Source: Laedolimicola ammoniilytica (GTDB lineage: Bacteria; Bacillota; Clostridia; Lachnospirales; Lachnospiraceae). Taken from it: a DNA stretch of 64,000 nt. Location of the stretch: positions 62,001 to 126,000 of the forward strand of contig NZ_JAOQKC010000005.1 of NCBI RefSeq assembly GCF_025567165.1, read 5' to 3'. The position numbers were made by a program, and so were the translations under genes. Of this stretch, positions 35,434 through 44,186 are shown in pieces. The notes beneath the pieces are model-generated. The model did no database searches. It was not told where the DNA came from and saw nothing but the letters and a program-made list of their open reading frames with translations. Numbering within the stretch: the stretch's first letter is position 1; every line of letters begins with the position of its first letter.

Positions 35434-35976
35434 TCAATTCACCATCCTCTTTGTCAAATCTACGCCATACCACACATCAGGCAGTAATGTAACGCCGTCA
35501 ATCCGGCCCACTGCAACCTGTACGATACTTTCCGAATCCGGAGCTTCCTTCGCAAAAGCAAGGATGTCTCCCAGTCTTCCGGTAGCAACGGGGTCTTTGC
35601 CCCGTACCACCGCATAACCGCAGTTCGCCATTGCCCGGTTGGCTGCCACATGGGAGCTCCACACCCTGCGCGGATGATCTACCATGTATGCCAAACCATG
35701 TAAAAACAACTCCTCTTTGGTTAGCCGCTTAATCACAGTCAGCTCCGTACAGGCGATTTTGGAGTCATGCTCATCTTCATCGATGTCGCCGCCGGCGTTG
35801 ACGATATAATATTCCGAATGCTCCAGGCTGGAATAATAACTAAGGCAGTCAAGCGGGTCCTCCGCGCAGTGAAATCCATTTTCCCTGCAATTTGCTTTTT
35901 CAGTCGTATTGAGCCCCATCACAAACTGATAGCCACGGCATATCAGCCCGGGGCGAAAGCCCTTATAAGCAATCAT
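35434..35976 (-). CDS. DUF7666-like protein
   Basis: From the ATG at 35976 (GGAGG eleven bases before it) the protein has 180 residues: MIAYKGFRPGLICRGYQFVM, then 'CRENGFHCAEDPLDCLSYY', which is the typical opening of DUF7666 proteins ('y.GF..gL.crg.qY', 'GFHacenPld.l.Y'). The rest ('YYIVNAGGDIDEDEHDSKIACTELTVIKRLT') forms beta strands. A longer frame upstream is very Arg/Met-rich and overlaps the PcfK-like gene in another frame; it is not translated. Function unknown; common in phages and integrative elements. Confidence 0.8.
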   Translation of the reverse strand: MIAYKGFRPGLICRGYQFVMGLNTTEKANCRENGFHCAEDPLDCLSYYSSLEHSEYYIVNAGGDIDEDEHDSKIACTELTVIKRLTKEELFLHGLAYMVDHPRRVWSSHVAANRAMANCGYAVVRGKDPVATGRLGDILAFAKEAPDSESIVQVAVGRIDGVTLLPDVWYGVDLTKRMVN

Positions 35977-36001
35977 TCTGCATTTTTCCTCCTTTGCCGG
36001 T

Positions 36002-36922
36002 TCAGCCTGCCTTTGCCATACCAAAATCCAGCAGCGACATCTGCCCATCCTGAGAAGGCTTTTTTTCCTCCTGCTTGGGTGCCGACTTGGGTTCCGTCTT
36101 TTTCTTCTCTGCCGCCTTCTTGGGTTTGTTCTTTGCAGAGGACTTCCCAGCATACGGCTTGGGAACAAACTTTTCCTCATCCTCATGGTCTTCCTTGGCA
36201 TCAGGGTCACGGAAATAATCTTCCGCCCACTGATAGCACAGATCATCCGGCACATCGCAGCCATACGCCTGCTGTCCGGGACCAGGGCGGGTTCCGCTTG
36301 CTTTTAGTTCATCCTGTACATAATCCCAGGCTTTCCGGTTGATGTACTGGAAACAGCGAATCATGTTCTTTTTCGGATGCATTGTCAGACGGGCAAACGC
36401 CGTATCTTCCATACAGAGCATCTGAATATGCTCGGACACACACTCCTTCATATTGCGCCGCGTCAGTTTTTCCACATCAGTACTTACCCGCTGGGTAGAG
36501 GCCGCGATTACTTCTTCATCACTCATCGCTTCCAGACGGGCGATCTGCTCCTGCTCTGCGGCTTTCTTCGCCTGCTGTTTGGCGTCAAATTCCGCTTTGC
36601 GCTGGGCTTCAGCCGCCTCATGCTCCGCACGCTTTTTTTCTTCATCTTCTGCGGCGGGCGGTTGTGCCGAATTCCCCTCCTCAGCAGACTTCTCTTCCCC
36701 AGCAGGCGCTACTTCATCCGTAGGTTCCTCCTCTGCATCAGCCAAAGCAGTCTCACCGGCACAAACCGAAGCCGCCGATACTGGGACAGTGTCTGTACCT
36801 ACAGGCGGCACAGGCAAAGATTCCATCTCCTCCAGCTCAAAGGCTTCATCATCCTCAAAGGCTGCAGACGAATCGAACATACCGTTTTGCTGCTCCATTG
36901 CTATTTCTGAAAAAACACCCAT
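36002..36922 (-). CDS. PcfK-like protein
   Basis: The ATG at 36922 (MGVFSEIAMEQQ) has the site AAAGGAGATTTTAC. The 306-residue protein has an acidic, low-complexity N-terminal third (Glu/Ala/Pro-rich, to about 95), a helical coiled stretch ('KKRAEHEAAEAQRKAEFDAK'), the PcfK-like core 'LTRRNMKECVSEHIQMLCME...MHPKKNMIRCFQYINRKAWDYV' (about 155-215) and a Lys-rich tail that ends 'QMSLLDFGMAKAG'. The ending resembles the acidic/hydrophobic tips by which proteins bind SSB or the clamp, which is inference. Neighbour of the PcfJ-like gene, as on conjugative plasmids. Confidence 0.8.
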   Translation of the reverse strand: MGVFSEIAMEQQNGMFDSSAAFEDDEAFELEEMESLPVPPVGTDTVPVSAASVCAGETALADAEEEPTDEVAPAGEEKSAEEGNSAQPPAAEDEEKKRAEHEAAEAQRKAEFDAKQQAKKAAEQEQIARLEAMSDEEVIAASTQRVSTDVEKLTRRNMKECVSEHIQMLCMEDTAFARLTMHPKKNMIRCFQYINRKAWDYVQDELKASGTRPGPGQQAYGCDVPDDLCYQWAEDYFRDPDAKEDHEDEEKFVPKPYAGKSSAKNKPKKAAEKKKTEPKSAPKQEEKKPSQDGQMSLLDFGMAKAG

Positions 36923-36993
36923 TGTAAAATCTCCTTTCGCAAAAAAGGCATGGAGCAGGCCGTTATGATCCTTTCCATGCCATTGTGTGTTGC

Positions 36994-37242
36994 TCACAGC
37001 ACATATAAAAGTGTGCTGAAGCTGTCAAAACAGTAGCAGACCACGCCAGTATACTGCCTTGACCATTCCTTGATTTTGTCCTGCACCTCCTGCGCAACCT
37101 TTTGATTGCTCATATTCCATGGCGGAGGTACCGTTACGGTAAAGTAGCCATTCTCCAGACAACTTCTGACATCTGCCGGAAGGCCGGAACACTGCTCATA
37201 CAGTGCTGCGATCTGACTTTTCTTCTTTTCTGCAATACGCAT
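36994..37242 (-). CDS. Hypothetical protein (82 residues)
   Basis: Starts MRIAEKKKSQIAALYEQCSG; site GGGATAGGGG. An N-terminal helix, 'NGYFTVTVPPPWNMSNQKVA' and a helix 'EVQDKIKEWSRQYTGVVCYC'. Its stop falls 72 bases before the PcfK-like start, and it begins 16 bases after the primase stop. No family recognised; composition and operon position support a real gene. Confidence 0.65.
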   Translation of the reverse strand: MRIAEKKKSQIAALYEQCSGLPADVRSCLENGYFTVTVPPPWNMSNQKVAQEVQDKIKEWSRQYTGVVCYCFDSFSTLLYVL

Positions 37243-37257
37243 CTGACCCCTATCCCT

Positions 37258-39051
37258 TCATTCCTGTTTTTGAGCAGGCTCCGGAAGTCTTTTACACAAG
37301 AATGGGGAGAAGCGTACCGGTGCAAAATCCCGGCAGTCATTCACATAGAAGTATGTGCGTTTGCCTTGGCAGTCCAGTTCCACCACATCAGATGGAGCCA
37401 ACGGACGACCTCTGTAATCTTCCGGCAAATGTTCATTGTAGTCCAGGAACAGACGCCCCAGCACTTCCATGTCATTCTGACCCTTTGGGCAACAGACCTC
37501 TGCGCTCCATACCGTCTGATAGGCGGCGGCAGGCGGCTGTTCATATCCAGCCTTACGCAGTGCATCCAGTTGCTTGAACGCGAAAGGTACCGTCTGTGTC
37601 TCACCCAGGCAAAGCTGGTAAATGCAAAATCTCCGGAAAACTCTCTGGCTGTCCAGAATATCCTTCAGCGCCTGATTGCCTTGAGCAAGAAATATCTGAT
37701 ACTCTTCCTTTGTCAGCCCCAGATACTCTGTCAGGTCCAAATCTTTCTCCGCTCTGGTGTGCCAAAGCTCGACGCAGCCATCTATATAGGTAAAATCACA
37801 CTTACCGCACAGATATTGCTGCTTAAAATTCATTCTCTGCACCTCCTTTTCCTTCTGTTCTTTCTCCCGAAGGGCAAGCTGCCAATCATCAAACCCTTTA
37901 TAATTCGGATTCCAGGTCAGCCGACGACATGCCATTCCATTTTTTCGGGCCATCAGATAGATCTTAGATGCCCCATTAGAGGTCATTTGGTTACTGTACT
38001 TATCCATATCATGAGCCTCAATGATCTCCTCAGTGCCATTCTGTGCCAACAGTGCAAACAGCGTATCCAACTGGCTGGTGTTGTTTGCACCGGCAATCGC
38101 CACAAAAGTCCGGTTTGTCAGGCAGTGTGAGATGTCTGCTTTCAGCAGTCCTTCAATGACATAGACCACCCGGGCAGATGGATCTCCTATAAAATGTACC
38201 GGACTCCCGGATGTAACACCCATATTTTTGGACGAGGACGAAAACCAGATGTATTTGGCTCCTGCCTTATCCGGCGGATCATCTTTTTGCTTGAGCGGAA
38301 TATCCAAAAGGATCTGCAGGCCGTGTATCATACCGTCGTATCCCACAGCCGGAATCAAAATCCCTGCGTTTTTTCGGTAGAAGTTCATGGTCCAGCGCCC
38401 GCTGTCATCCAGATAAAAGCCGGGCACTCCCTCCACCTTGCATCCCTGTTTCATCAGCCGCTCGGTAATGGAGCGGCAAAGGAATGGGGGTGGAGTGCTC
38501 TTGAACCCGATCCTATCAATCTGTTCATCCGACAGTCCCCGTTTTGGGGAGTGCAGATGGTTGCGGTGGGCAGGCTGAAGAGGCAGCATAGCGAGCAGCA
38601 GCGAAAGCGTTTGATGGATTTCCTGTCCGCTGGCCCGTTCTGCTTGCTGCACTGTTTTTAGTTCGCCCCTCCTCTCATATCCGGCAAGGTCGGTCTGAGT
38701 CCCCGAAACCGGGGACCCAGTACCAGCCTGCTGGTTTCCTGCCATCTCATATCCAGAGTTCGGCCGTTCCCTGTGAAAATCGTTGCACAGGGCTTCTCCT
38801 ATCTCCCAATACGCATCGGATGTAGTCGTATTGTTTAGCCGCGCATAAAGCGCAAGCATACCGCCATGCTCATCACAATAATTGCACCGCCAGACATTTT
38901 TGACGAAATTCACATTCATCTTGCCGCGGCGGTCACCACAAAACGGGCAATCCACATATACACTGTTTGCCTGTCGGCGTCTGATTCGCAGATGTAGAAG
39001 TTCCACTACATCCATAATACCGAACGGAAAATCTCCTGGATATGAGTCCAT
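37258..39051 (-). CDS. DNA primase-like protein with CHC2 zinc finger and YodL-like C-terminus
   Basis: The 597-residue protein starts MDSYPGDFPFGIMDVVELLH (site GGAGGGAGAACAG). A CHC2-type zinc finger (Cys 35, 38, 56, 59) is followed by a linker and a Toprim-like region ('VVYVIEGLLKADISHCL', 'IAGANNTSQLD', 'IEAHDMDKYSN', about 295-370), as in DnaG-like primases of plasmids and phages. The last 75 residues ('YQTVWSAEVC', 'FLDYNEHLPEDYRGRPLAPSDVVELDCQGKRTYFYVND') match the YodL-type domain found in antirestriction-like proteins. Such a fusion would couple primer synthesis with a second, unknown function. It probably primes the complementary strand after transfer. Confidence 0.8.
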   Translation of the reverse strand: MDSYPGDFPFGIMDVVELLHLRIRRRQANSVYVDCPFCGDRRGKMNVNFVKNVWRCNYCDEHGGMLALYARLNNTTTSDAYWEIGEALCNDFHRERPNSGYEMAGNQQAGTGSPVSGTQTDLAGYERRGELKTVQQAERASGQEIHQTLSLLLAMLPLQPAHRNHLHSPKRGLSDEQIDRIGFKSTPPPFLCRSITERLMKQGCKVEGVPGFYLDDSGRWTMNFYRKNAGILIPAVGYDGMIHGLQILLDIPLKQKDDPPDKAGAKYIWFSSSSKNMGVTSGSPVHFIGDPSARVVYVIEGLLKADISHCLTNRTFVAIAGANNTSQLDTLFALLAQNGTEEIIEAHDMDKYSNQMTSNGASKIYLMARKNGMACRRLTWNPNYKGFDDWQLALREKEQKEKEVQRMNFKQQYLCGKCDFTYIDGCVELWHTRAEKDLDLTEYLGLTKEEYQIFLAQGNQALKDILDSQRVFRRFCIYQLCLGETQTVPFAFKQLDALRKAGYEQPPAAAYQTVWSAEVCCPKGQNDMEVLGRLFLDYNEHLPEDYRGRPLAPSDVVELDCQGKRTYFYVNDCRDFAPVRFSPFLCKRLPEPAQKQE

Positions 39052-39093
39052 CTGTTCTCCCTCCCTTCTTGGCCCCATAGATGGGGCTGCTTA

Positions 39094-40251
39094 TCATCCG
39101 GCTTTCTGTGCGGCCATACCATCGAGCATGATCTGCGCCGCAGCACGAACGATATTGTTGGTACTCTTGTTACCAGGGGTGAGATAGAATTTCAGACTCA
39201 CCGGACGCTCCTTGGCAACTGTTGCCATGGTTTTTCCTTTGCTCAGACCGCTATCCACCACCACATTCTGCGCTTCTTCAAAGGTCATTACCTTCAAGAT
39301 ATCTTCTACCGGAGTGCTCTCCGTATAAGAAGGCGCCAGGGGCTGATTAGGTGCTTCCTGCTGAACAACAGGCGCCACAGGCAGTTCTTCCGGTTCATCC
39401 GATTGGAATACGGGTGCGGCCGGCTGCTCAGACACATCATCCTGTTTTGGACTGCTATCCAATGTAACCTCACGGTTGGGTACCGGCAGCTCCATATTGG
39501 GAGCATTCTCCTCTACCTTGCCGACAGGCAGCGTATCCATATTCTCCTTCTCTTCTGCAGCCATCTGCTGGACAGTGGGCTGTACCGGAGAAACCGGGGG
39601 CTGTTCATTCTGAACCGGCTTTGCCGCAGGTTTCTGGATAGAGGTCGGACGCGCAGGCGCATTACGGCGCTCTACGACGCTCTGAGGCGCTCTTTCCAGT
39701 CGGGCATGAACTTCCCCGCCAGATTGCCGCAACGCCGCTCCAGAGGCTTCTACGGGCCTCTGTGCCGCATCCGGCATTGGCTGCTGGATAGGAGCCGCCC
39801 CGGAAAGCGGAATACTACTTCCAAACACCTTGCCCGTACTGTCAACAGCAACATCGGCAAACTGCAAACCGAAACCGGCATCCGACAGCGCAGCACTCAA
39901 TGCCTCATCCTGGGCAGCCTGCACATAATCGGTACCTTCTTCCGCACTGTGCTGCGAGATGTAACTGCTGATAGGCTCTGCATCACTGCGGTCCAGATAA
40001 ACTCTGGCCTCCATAATCGCAAGCTGTTCCGTGATCCTCAGGGTAGTCAGTTTCATGCGGCCCTGGGGGTGGCGCAGACGGAACCACAGTTTCTGATAGG
40101 GCAACTCCAACTGCAGCATTTCCTCATTGGTCTTTCTGGACACCTTATGGCGCAGAAATTTGAGCGGATCAAAGCCAGGTACCTTGTTCAGTTCTGCCAC
40201 TGCCGGAATTGTTTTGTACATCATAGGCATCGGATTACTTTTTTCATTCAT
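39094..40251 (-). CDS. Putative recombination protein with ExoX-like C-terminal segment
   Basis: The 385-residue protein has an N-terminal domain (about 10-135) with 'FRLRHPQGRMKLTTLRITEQLAIMEARVYLD' and 'AAQDEALSAALSDAGFGLQF', a pattern seen in single-strand annealing-like and plasmid recombination proteins. A long Pro/Gln/Glu-rich linker follows (140-310). The C-terminus 'MTFEEAQNVVVDSGLSKGKTMATVAKERPVSLKFYL' fits the small ExoX-like C-terminal module ('G..KGkt..ev...p.yl.w'). With the YqaJ nuclease and a RecD2-like helicase next to it, an exonuclease/annealing recombination set is plausible. The annealing role is inferred and not proven by sequence. Site AAAGGAG. Confidence 0.6.
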   Translation of the reverse strand: MNEKSNPMPMMYKTIPAVAELNKVPGFDPLKFLRHKVSRKTNEEMLQLELPYQKLWFRLRHPQGRMKLTTLRITEQLAIMEARVYLDRSDAEPISSYISQHSAEEGTDYVQAAQDEALSAALSDAGFGLQFADVAVDSTGKVFGSSIPLSGAAPIQQPMPDAAQRPVEASGAALRQSGGEVHARLERAPQSVVERRNAPARPTSIQKPAAKPVQNEQPPVSPVQPTVQQMAAEEKENMDTLPVGKVEENAPNMELPVPNREVTLDSSPKQDDVSEQPAAPVFQSDEPEELPVAPVVQQEAPNQPLAPSYTESTPVEDILKVMTFEEAQNVVVDSGLSKGKTMATVAKERPVSLKFYLTPGNKSTNNIVRAAAQIMLDGMAAQKAG

Positions 40252-40320
40252 GTTGGAAACTCCTTTCTGACATAAAAATAGGAGACGCCAAGTGCCATTT
40301 CTGCACCTGACCTCTCTTTT

Positions 40321-42594
40321 TTAACTTGCGTTCTTTAATTGCTCTTCCAACGCAGCCGGAATGGGGATGCCGGCTTTCTTTGCGTAGGCTTTGAAATACA
40401 TCTGGATGCGCATACCCAGTAGCGTATTTCGCTTGCCGATCTCATTACGATGGATTGCCATAAACAATACCTGTTTCTGCCCAATCAGCACCACCCGCTT
40501 TTTGGCACGCGTGATTCCGGTGTAGAGCAGATTACGGTACATCATGATGGTGTGCGCTTTGAGCAGCGGCATAATGACGGTCTCATACTCAGAGCCCATA
40601 GCCTTGTGGATTGTAGTGGCATACGCCAGATCCACATTGCTCAAATCATCTACGCCGTATTCCAGTGTTCTGCCAGCGCCAAAATCCATGCCGATTTTTT
40701 TACCCTGGTCAGTGTCCTTAATATACCGGATGAAGCCCAGATCTCCATTAGAGACCTTTTCTGTGTTCTTGGTCTGCATGATGCGGTCATTGACCCGGAA
40801 GATCCTGGGGCCAAACTTGATTTCTTCCTCCGCAGAGCGGAATGGGTTGACCAATTCACGAATGGTTTCATTCAGCTGTTCCGACGACGCGGCGCCTTCT
40901 GAACGGAAAGGTGAAAGAATCTGCACATTCTCAATGCCACTCTCCTGTATCTCCAAACAATACCGTTCTGTAATCTTTTCAGCGGTGTCTTCCTGACTAT
41001 CACCAGACACGAAAACAAAATCCGGTCCATAAAACAGTTTGGTATTGCCCTCGTTGATAAATTTGGCGTTATAGGCAATCAGACTGTCCTTCGACTGACG
41101 GAAAATCTGATCCAGCACCGTTACCGGGACGATTTGGGTCTCGATGATCTCACGGAAAACATTTCCGGCTCCTACGCTGGGAAGCTGATCTGGGTCGCCT
41201 ACCAGCACGATTCTGGCATTTGCCTTCATGCGCTCAAAGAATTTCTCGGCAAGCCACATATCCACCATGGAAAACTCATCCACAATGATTAAATCGGCCG
41301 ACAGTGGCTCTGACTTTCTGTTCCGGCTACCCTCATCCTCTTCACTGGTCAGTCCCAGACCACTGTGTAATGTCCGGGCATCCTCAAAGCCGGTGCTCTC
41401 CGACATCCTGCGGCTTGCCCGACCGGTAGGCGCCATAAGAGCAATTTTGCCATCAGGGTGCAGCCGCCGGTAAACCTCAAGTATCGTCCGCAGCACTGTT
41501 GTTTTACCAGTACCAGGAGAACCCGTAATCACTGACAAGCCATGCCTAAATGCTGCATAGACCGCAGCCTCCTGCTGTGCAGACAGGCGCAGCCCCATTT
41601 CAACCTTGACCTGTTCCAGCACCGGCGCAATATGCTCTACTGGCATCTGGGCGACCAGACGCTGGGCGATCCGGCGCGCCGTTTCGTCCTCTTGGGCAAA
41701 CACTCTGGGAAGATAGATATTATCCTTCACAGAAACGATTGCTCCATTCAGGATCATTTCCTGCATCATATCCCTGACTTCCTGCTGATGCAGGCGAAGC
41801 TCCGGTACAGGTATCTTCTCATTGAGCAGCTTCAGCGCTGATTTCTCCAGTTCTTCAGAACTGATGTACAGATGGCCTCGTTTACTCTTGCCTTCATCTA
41901 ACGCACAAAAGACAGCCCCTTTGATACGCATAGGGTCATGGAGATCACCCCCGCTCTTTTGTACGATTGCATCTACCCGCCGAAATCCAAAGCCGGAGAT
42001 CTGGCAAAGCTCAAATGGGCTCTTTTCCAAAATCTCTACGCTGGTTGGGCCGAAATATTGATATATTTTCAATGCTGTCTTGGGAGTAATCTTAAATGGC
42101 GCCAGCAAAGTCATAATTCCTTGGAGCATACGGTTTTCTGCATAAGAGGCTCTGATGTCCTCCAATTTATTTTCCGTAATACCCCGGATCTCCAACAGCC
42201 GCTCCGGCTGGTGTTCCAGAATATCCAGTGTGGCCACACCGAACCGCTCCACAATGTCTGCGGCAGTTTTAGGACCAATCCCTTTGATAAGCCCGGAGGC
42301 AAGATAGCCCTCTACGCCGTTTTTTGTTCTGGGCACAATTTCACGCCACTGCTCCACCTGGAGTTGGACACCATACTTGCCCTTTGTCCATTCACCATCC
42401 AGTTCCAGCTCTACCGCATCTGTCCGTGGAATCTCATACCCCACAGCTGTAAAGCGGATCAAATGGTCTTTGTACCGTCTGTTTGACCTGGCCTCGGCAG
42501 GCACGCTCTGGTCTGCGGTCTTTACACTGACGATACAAAACTTATTGGCAGGATTATAAAAAATCGTCCCGTCGTAGGTTCCAATACAATTCAT
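40321..42594 (-). CDS. RecD2-like superfamily 1B DNA helicase
   Basis: The 757-residue protein has an N-terminal OB-like and helix-hairpin-helix region (to about 290; 'SGLIKGIGPKTAADIVERFG', 'ITENKLEDI') and a two-domain helicase core: Walker A SPGTGKTTV (near 348), 'GRASRRMSESTGF', Walker B IIVDEFSMVD (near 420), 'LVGDPDQLPSVGAG', and motif VI 'LLYTGITRAKKRVVLIG' near the end. RecD2 proteins unwind DNA 5'-3' with ATP. In the element it likely works with the YqaJ nuclease and primase in replication or recombination. It starts 15 bases after the YqaJ stop. Confidence 0.92.
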   Translation of the reverse strand: MNCIGTYDGTIFYNPANKFCIVSVKTADQSVPAEARSNRRYKDHLIRFTAVGYEIPRTDAVELELDGEWTKGKYGVQLQVEQWREIVPRTKNGVEGYLASGLIKGIGPKTAADIVERFGVATLDILEHQPERLLEIRGITENKLEDIRASYAENRMLQGIMTLLAPFKITPKTALKIYQYFGPTSVEILEKSPFELCQISGFGFRRVDAIVQKSGGDLHDPMRIKGAVFCALDEGKSKRGHLYISSEELEKSALKLLNEKIPVPELRLHQQEVRDMMQEMILNGAIVSVKDNIYLPRVFAQEDETARRIAQRLVAQMPVEHIAPVLEQVKVEMGLRLSAQQEAAVYAAFRHGLSVITGSPGTGKTTVLRTILEVYRRLHPDGKIALMAPTGRASRRMSESTGFEDARTLHSGLGLTSEEDEGSRNRKSEPLSADLIIVDEFSMVDMWLAEKFFERMKANARIVLVGDPDQLPSVGAGNVFREIIETQIVPVTVLDQIFRQSKDSLIAYNAKFINEGNTKLFYGPDFVFVSGDSQEDTAEKITERYCLEIQESGIENVQILSPFRSEGAASSEQLNETIRELVNPFRSAEEEIKFGPRIFRVNDRIMQTKNTEKVSNGDLGFIRYIKDTDQGKKIGMDFGAGRTLEYGVDDLSNVDLAYATTIHKAMGSEYETVIMPLLKAHTIMMYRNLLYTGITRAKKRVVLIGQKQVLFMAIHRNEIGKRNTLLGMRIQMYFKAYAKKAGIPIPAALEEQLKNAS

Positions 42595-42609
42595 CCTTTT
42601 TTCACCTCA

Positions 42610-43677
42610 CTAAGCGGCCTCCATAATTGAGGCTCTAACGCTGAACCGTCTGGATTCGGATACTGTAACAAACTGCTCGTAAATATCCGGATGCTCCAGT
42701 TTCAACCGAAGCAGGTTATCCTTGTCGATGATGGACTTGCGAACAGGGGTATAGGTAACCGTATAGTTCACGCCCTCCTGCTCACAGATCGCAGTACAGC
42801 TGGTACCCATTTCCGCAATCAACAGGGCCTTCAGACGCTGAATATCCTTGTCGATTTCTTTGGAGTACACCTCTGCATTTTTCTTTTCATCCAGAAGACG
42901 CAAATACTGCATGAGTTTTGCAGTCATATCCAGGTCGAGTGCAACGGCCGGAGCATTTTTATCTGCCGGACCAAAGTGTTTGCGTGCGCTCTCAATGATC
43001 AAGGCCCCACTTTCTGTATAGGGCGGCGGCACATGGCGCTGCACATGGTTTTCCCAGAAATACTGCTCCAAAAAGACCATCTCAGCCTCGTACTCGAAAT
43101 CACGTTTGACCTCCCGGATAATAACTTCTTCCTCGTTGTTACCATACAGGCAGCAAAAGAAACATCGGTCAAGATCCGTTACCGCCATATAATGACGCCC
43201 CTGAGATTCATAGTAGACTGGAACCGTCTCCTTCCCATTCATCCACCAGTTATCTCTGGCATTATAGTTTGTGGTCTTGATCTCAAGGATTGCTGTGGTG
43301 CCATCCGGCAGTTCCACAAAGTAGTCCACATCAGCCAGCATCCAAGGATACTGTGGGTGCTGGAACATCTTTTTGATCTGGTAGACCCGATATCCAGTTT
43401 TCCGCTCGAATATCTTTGCTACCAGAGGCTCCAGCAAATGCCCCATTTCCATGGCAACCCAGTTGCCCTCATCATCTTCCACTGACGCTATGTTCAGTTT
43501 GTCGTAGTACAGATCCCTGGCTGTCCGGAATGGAGAAGTGCCAAAAATCGCCGATACATCGCTGCCGCCGATTCCACGGCGCCGGTAATCCAGCCAGTCT
43601 TCTTCTGAAAGATCTGCCGTTTCTACCAGCACCAGCGGTTCATACCGCTTTCGTTCAGCACTATTGCTGCCAGACAT
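42610..43677 (-). CDS. YqaJ-family (lambda exonuclease-like) recombination nuclease
   Basis: The 355-residue protein has the YqaJ viral-recombinase domain: 'RGIGGSDVSAIFG' (34-46), 'MEMGHLLEPLVAKIF' (77-90), the catalytic Asp 116 ('MLADVDYFV') and the Glu132-x-Lys134 pair ('ILEIKTTN'). Such PD-(D/E)XK nucleases resect double-stranded ends for single-strand annealing. The C-terminal 130 residues form a coiled helix pair and an unassigned domain. It is the first gene of the DNA-processing operon behind the long structured leader. Ribosome site GGGGGATTTGAT is good. Confidence 0.9.
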   Translation of the reverse strand: MSGSNSAERKRYEPLVLVETADLSEEDWLDYRRRGIGGSDVSAIFGTSPFRTARDLYYDKLNIASVEDDEGNWVAMEMGHLLEPLVAKIFERKTGYRVYQIKKMFQHPQYPWMLADVDYFVELPDGTTAILEIKTTNYNARDNWWMNGKETVPVYYESQGRHYMAVTDLDRCFFCCLYGNNEEEVIIREVKRDFEYEAEMVFLEQYFWENHVQRHVPPPYTESGALIIESARKHFGPADKNAPAVALDLDMTAKLMQYLRLLDEKKNAEVYSKEIDKDIQRLKALLIAEMGTSCTAICEQEGVNYTVTYTPVRKSIIDKDNLLRLKLEHPDIYEQFVTVSESRRFSVRASIMEAA

Positions 43678-43889
43678 ATCAAATCCCCCTTCGTGATCTT
43701 CGGGGCAAAATAACCGCCCTCGTCATTGGTGCAACATTTCGTAGCCGGAGCGAAGATACTGCCTGTCTCTTCATCTTCCAGTCCGTGGAGTGTGCCGACT
43801 TGACCCGCCGACCATTCTGCTTTCTTTTCTGCTTCACATTCATGTACATGACCTGCCTTTCTCAGTTTTGATTTATCCTTAAAGCCCTT
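43623..43889 (-). CDS. Open frame of 88 codons without a standard start, upstream of and overlapping yqaJ
   Basis: From a TGA at 43890 to a TAG at 43623 the frame reads '...KLRKAGHVHECEAEKKAEW', 'SAGQVGTLHGLEDEETGS', 'KCCTNDEGGYFAPKITKGDL'. The composition is that of a real soluble protein (acidic, balanced, two Cys pairs), while the alternative frame with ATG is very basic. There is no ATG, GTG or TTG in a useful place; a CTG at 43865 lies ten bases after AAGGA. It may be a gene with rare start, a decayed gene, or chance. It overlaps yqaJ by 55 bases. Confidence 0.3.
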   Translation of the reverse strand, partial: KGFKDKSKLRKAGHVHECEAEKKAEWSAGQVGTLHGLEDEETGSIFAPATKCCTNDEGGYFAPKITKGDLICLAAIVLNESGMNRWCW

Positions 43890-43906
43890 TCAGGCTTACA
43901 GGCAAT

Positions 43907-44150
43907 AAAAAAGCGAGAATGACAGACGGCATAAAGCCTGGTGTCCATAGTTGCCTATGAACCGGTGTCATTCTCGCAATGGTGGGTAAATCCCGTAAAA
44001 TAAAAAAGCCAGTAATATACCGGCCTGAAAAGGCGCAGTGATACTACTGACACAAGTACAAACTTAACAGCGTGTGCAATGCAGTCATTACTCCGCAACA
44101 CAAGCCCTAAAGCCTGTGTACCCTGACGGGCAACGCACAAAAATCAATTA
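43907..44150 (-). ncRNA. Structured leader RNA of the DNA-processing operon with two terminator-like hairpins
   Basis: Downstream of the promoter at 44158-44186 the minus-strand transcript forms: a hairpin ACACAGGC/GCTTGTGT (44119-44098); GCCGGTA with TACTGGC (44024-44008) followed by TTTTTTATTTT; and a closed domain in which GCGAGAATGACA (43977-43966) pairs with TGTCATTCTCGC (43924-43913), enclosing a CATAG-GCAA-CTATG hairpin and a GGC/GCC hairpin, followed by TTTTTTATT. Two terminators before the first gene point to attenuation or antitermination. No known riboswitch class is recognised. The rest of 43678-44590 contains the promoter, the excisionase start region and an unlikely 80-codon frame. 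Confidence 0.6.
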
Positions 44151-44157
44151 CATTGCA

Positions 44158-44186
44158 ATTTTAACACAATATATAGTGTTTGTCAA
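44158..44186 (-). promoter_or_regulatory. Near-consensus promoter of the DNA-processing operon with operator-like palindromes
   Basis: Minus strand TTGACA (44186-44181), 17 bases, TAAAAT (44163-44158). The spacer contains AACACTATATATTGTGTT, an imperfect palindrome; a related element AACATTCTATATATTGATT lies just upstream at 44191-44209 (plus strand). A repressor of the element could bind both. Confidence 0.78.

Noticed and set aside
36002..36264. N-terminal extension of the DUF7666-like frame into the PcfK-like gene
   Set aside because: Extremely Arg/Met-rich, reads over the PcfK-like tail in another frame; the DUF7666 pattern and a ribosome site begin at 35976.
43955..44140. 61-codon frame within the leader as a possible leader peptide
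   Set aside because: TTG start without ribosome site; hydrophobic stretch explained by the T-rich terminator region.
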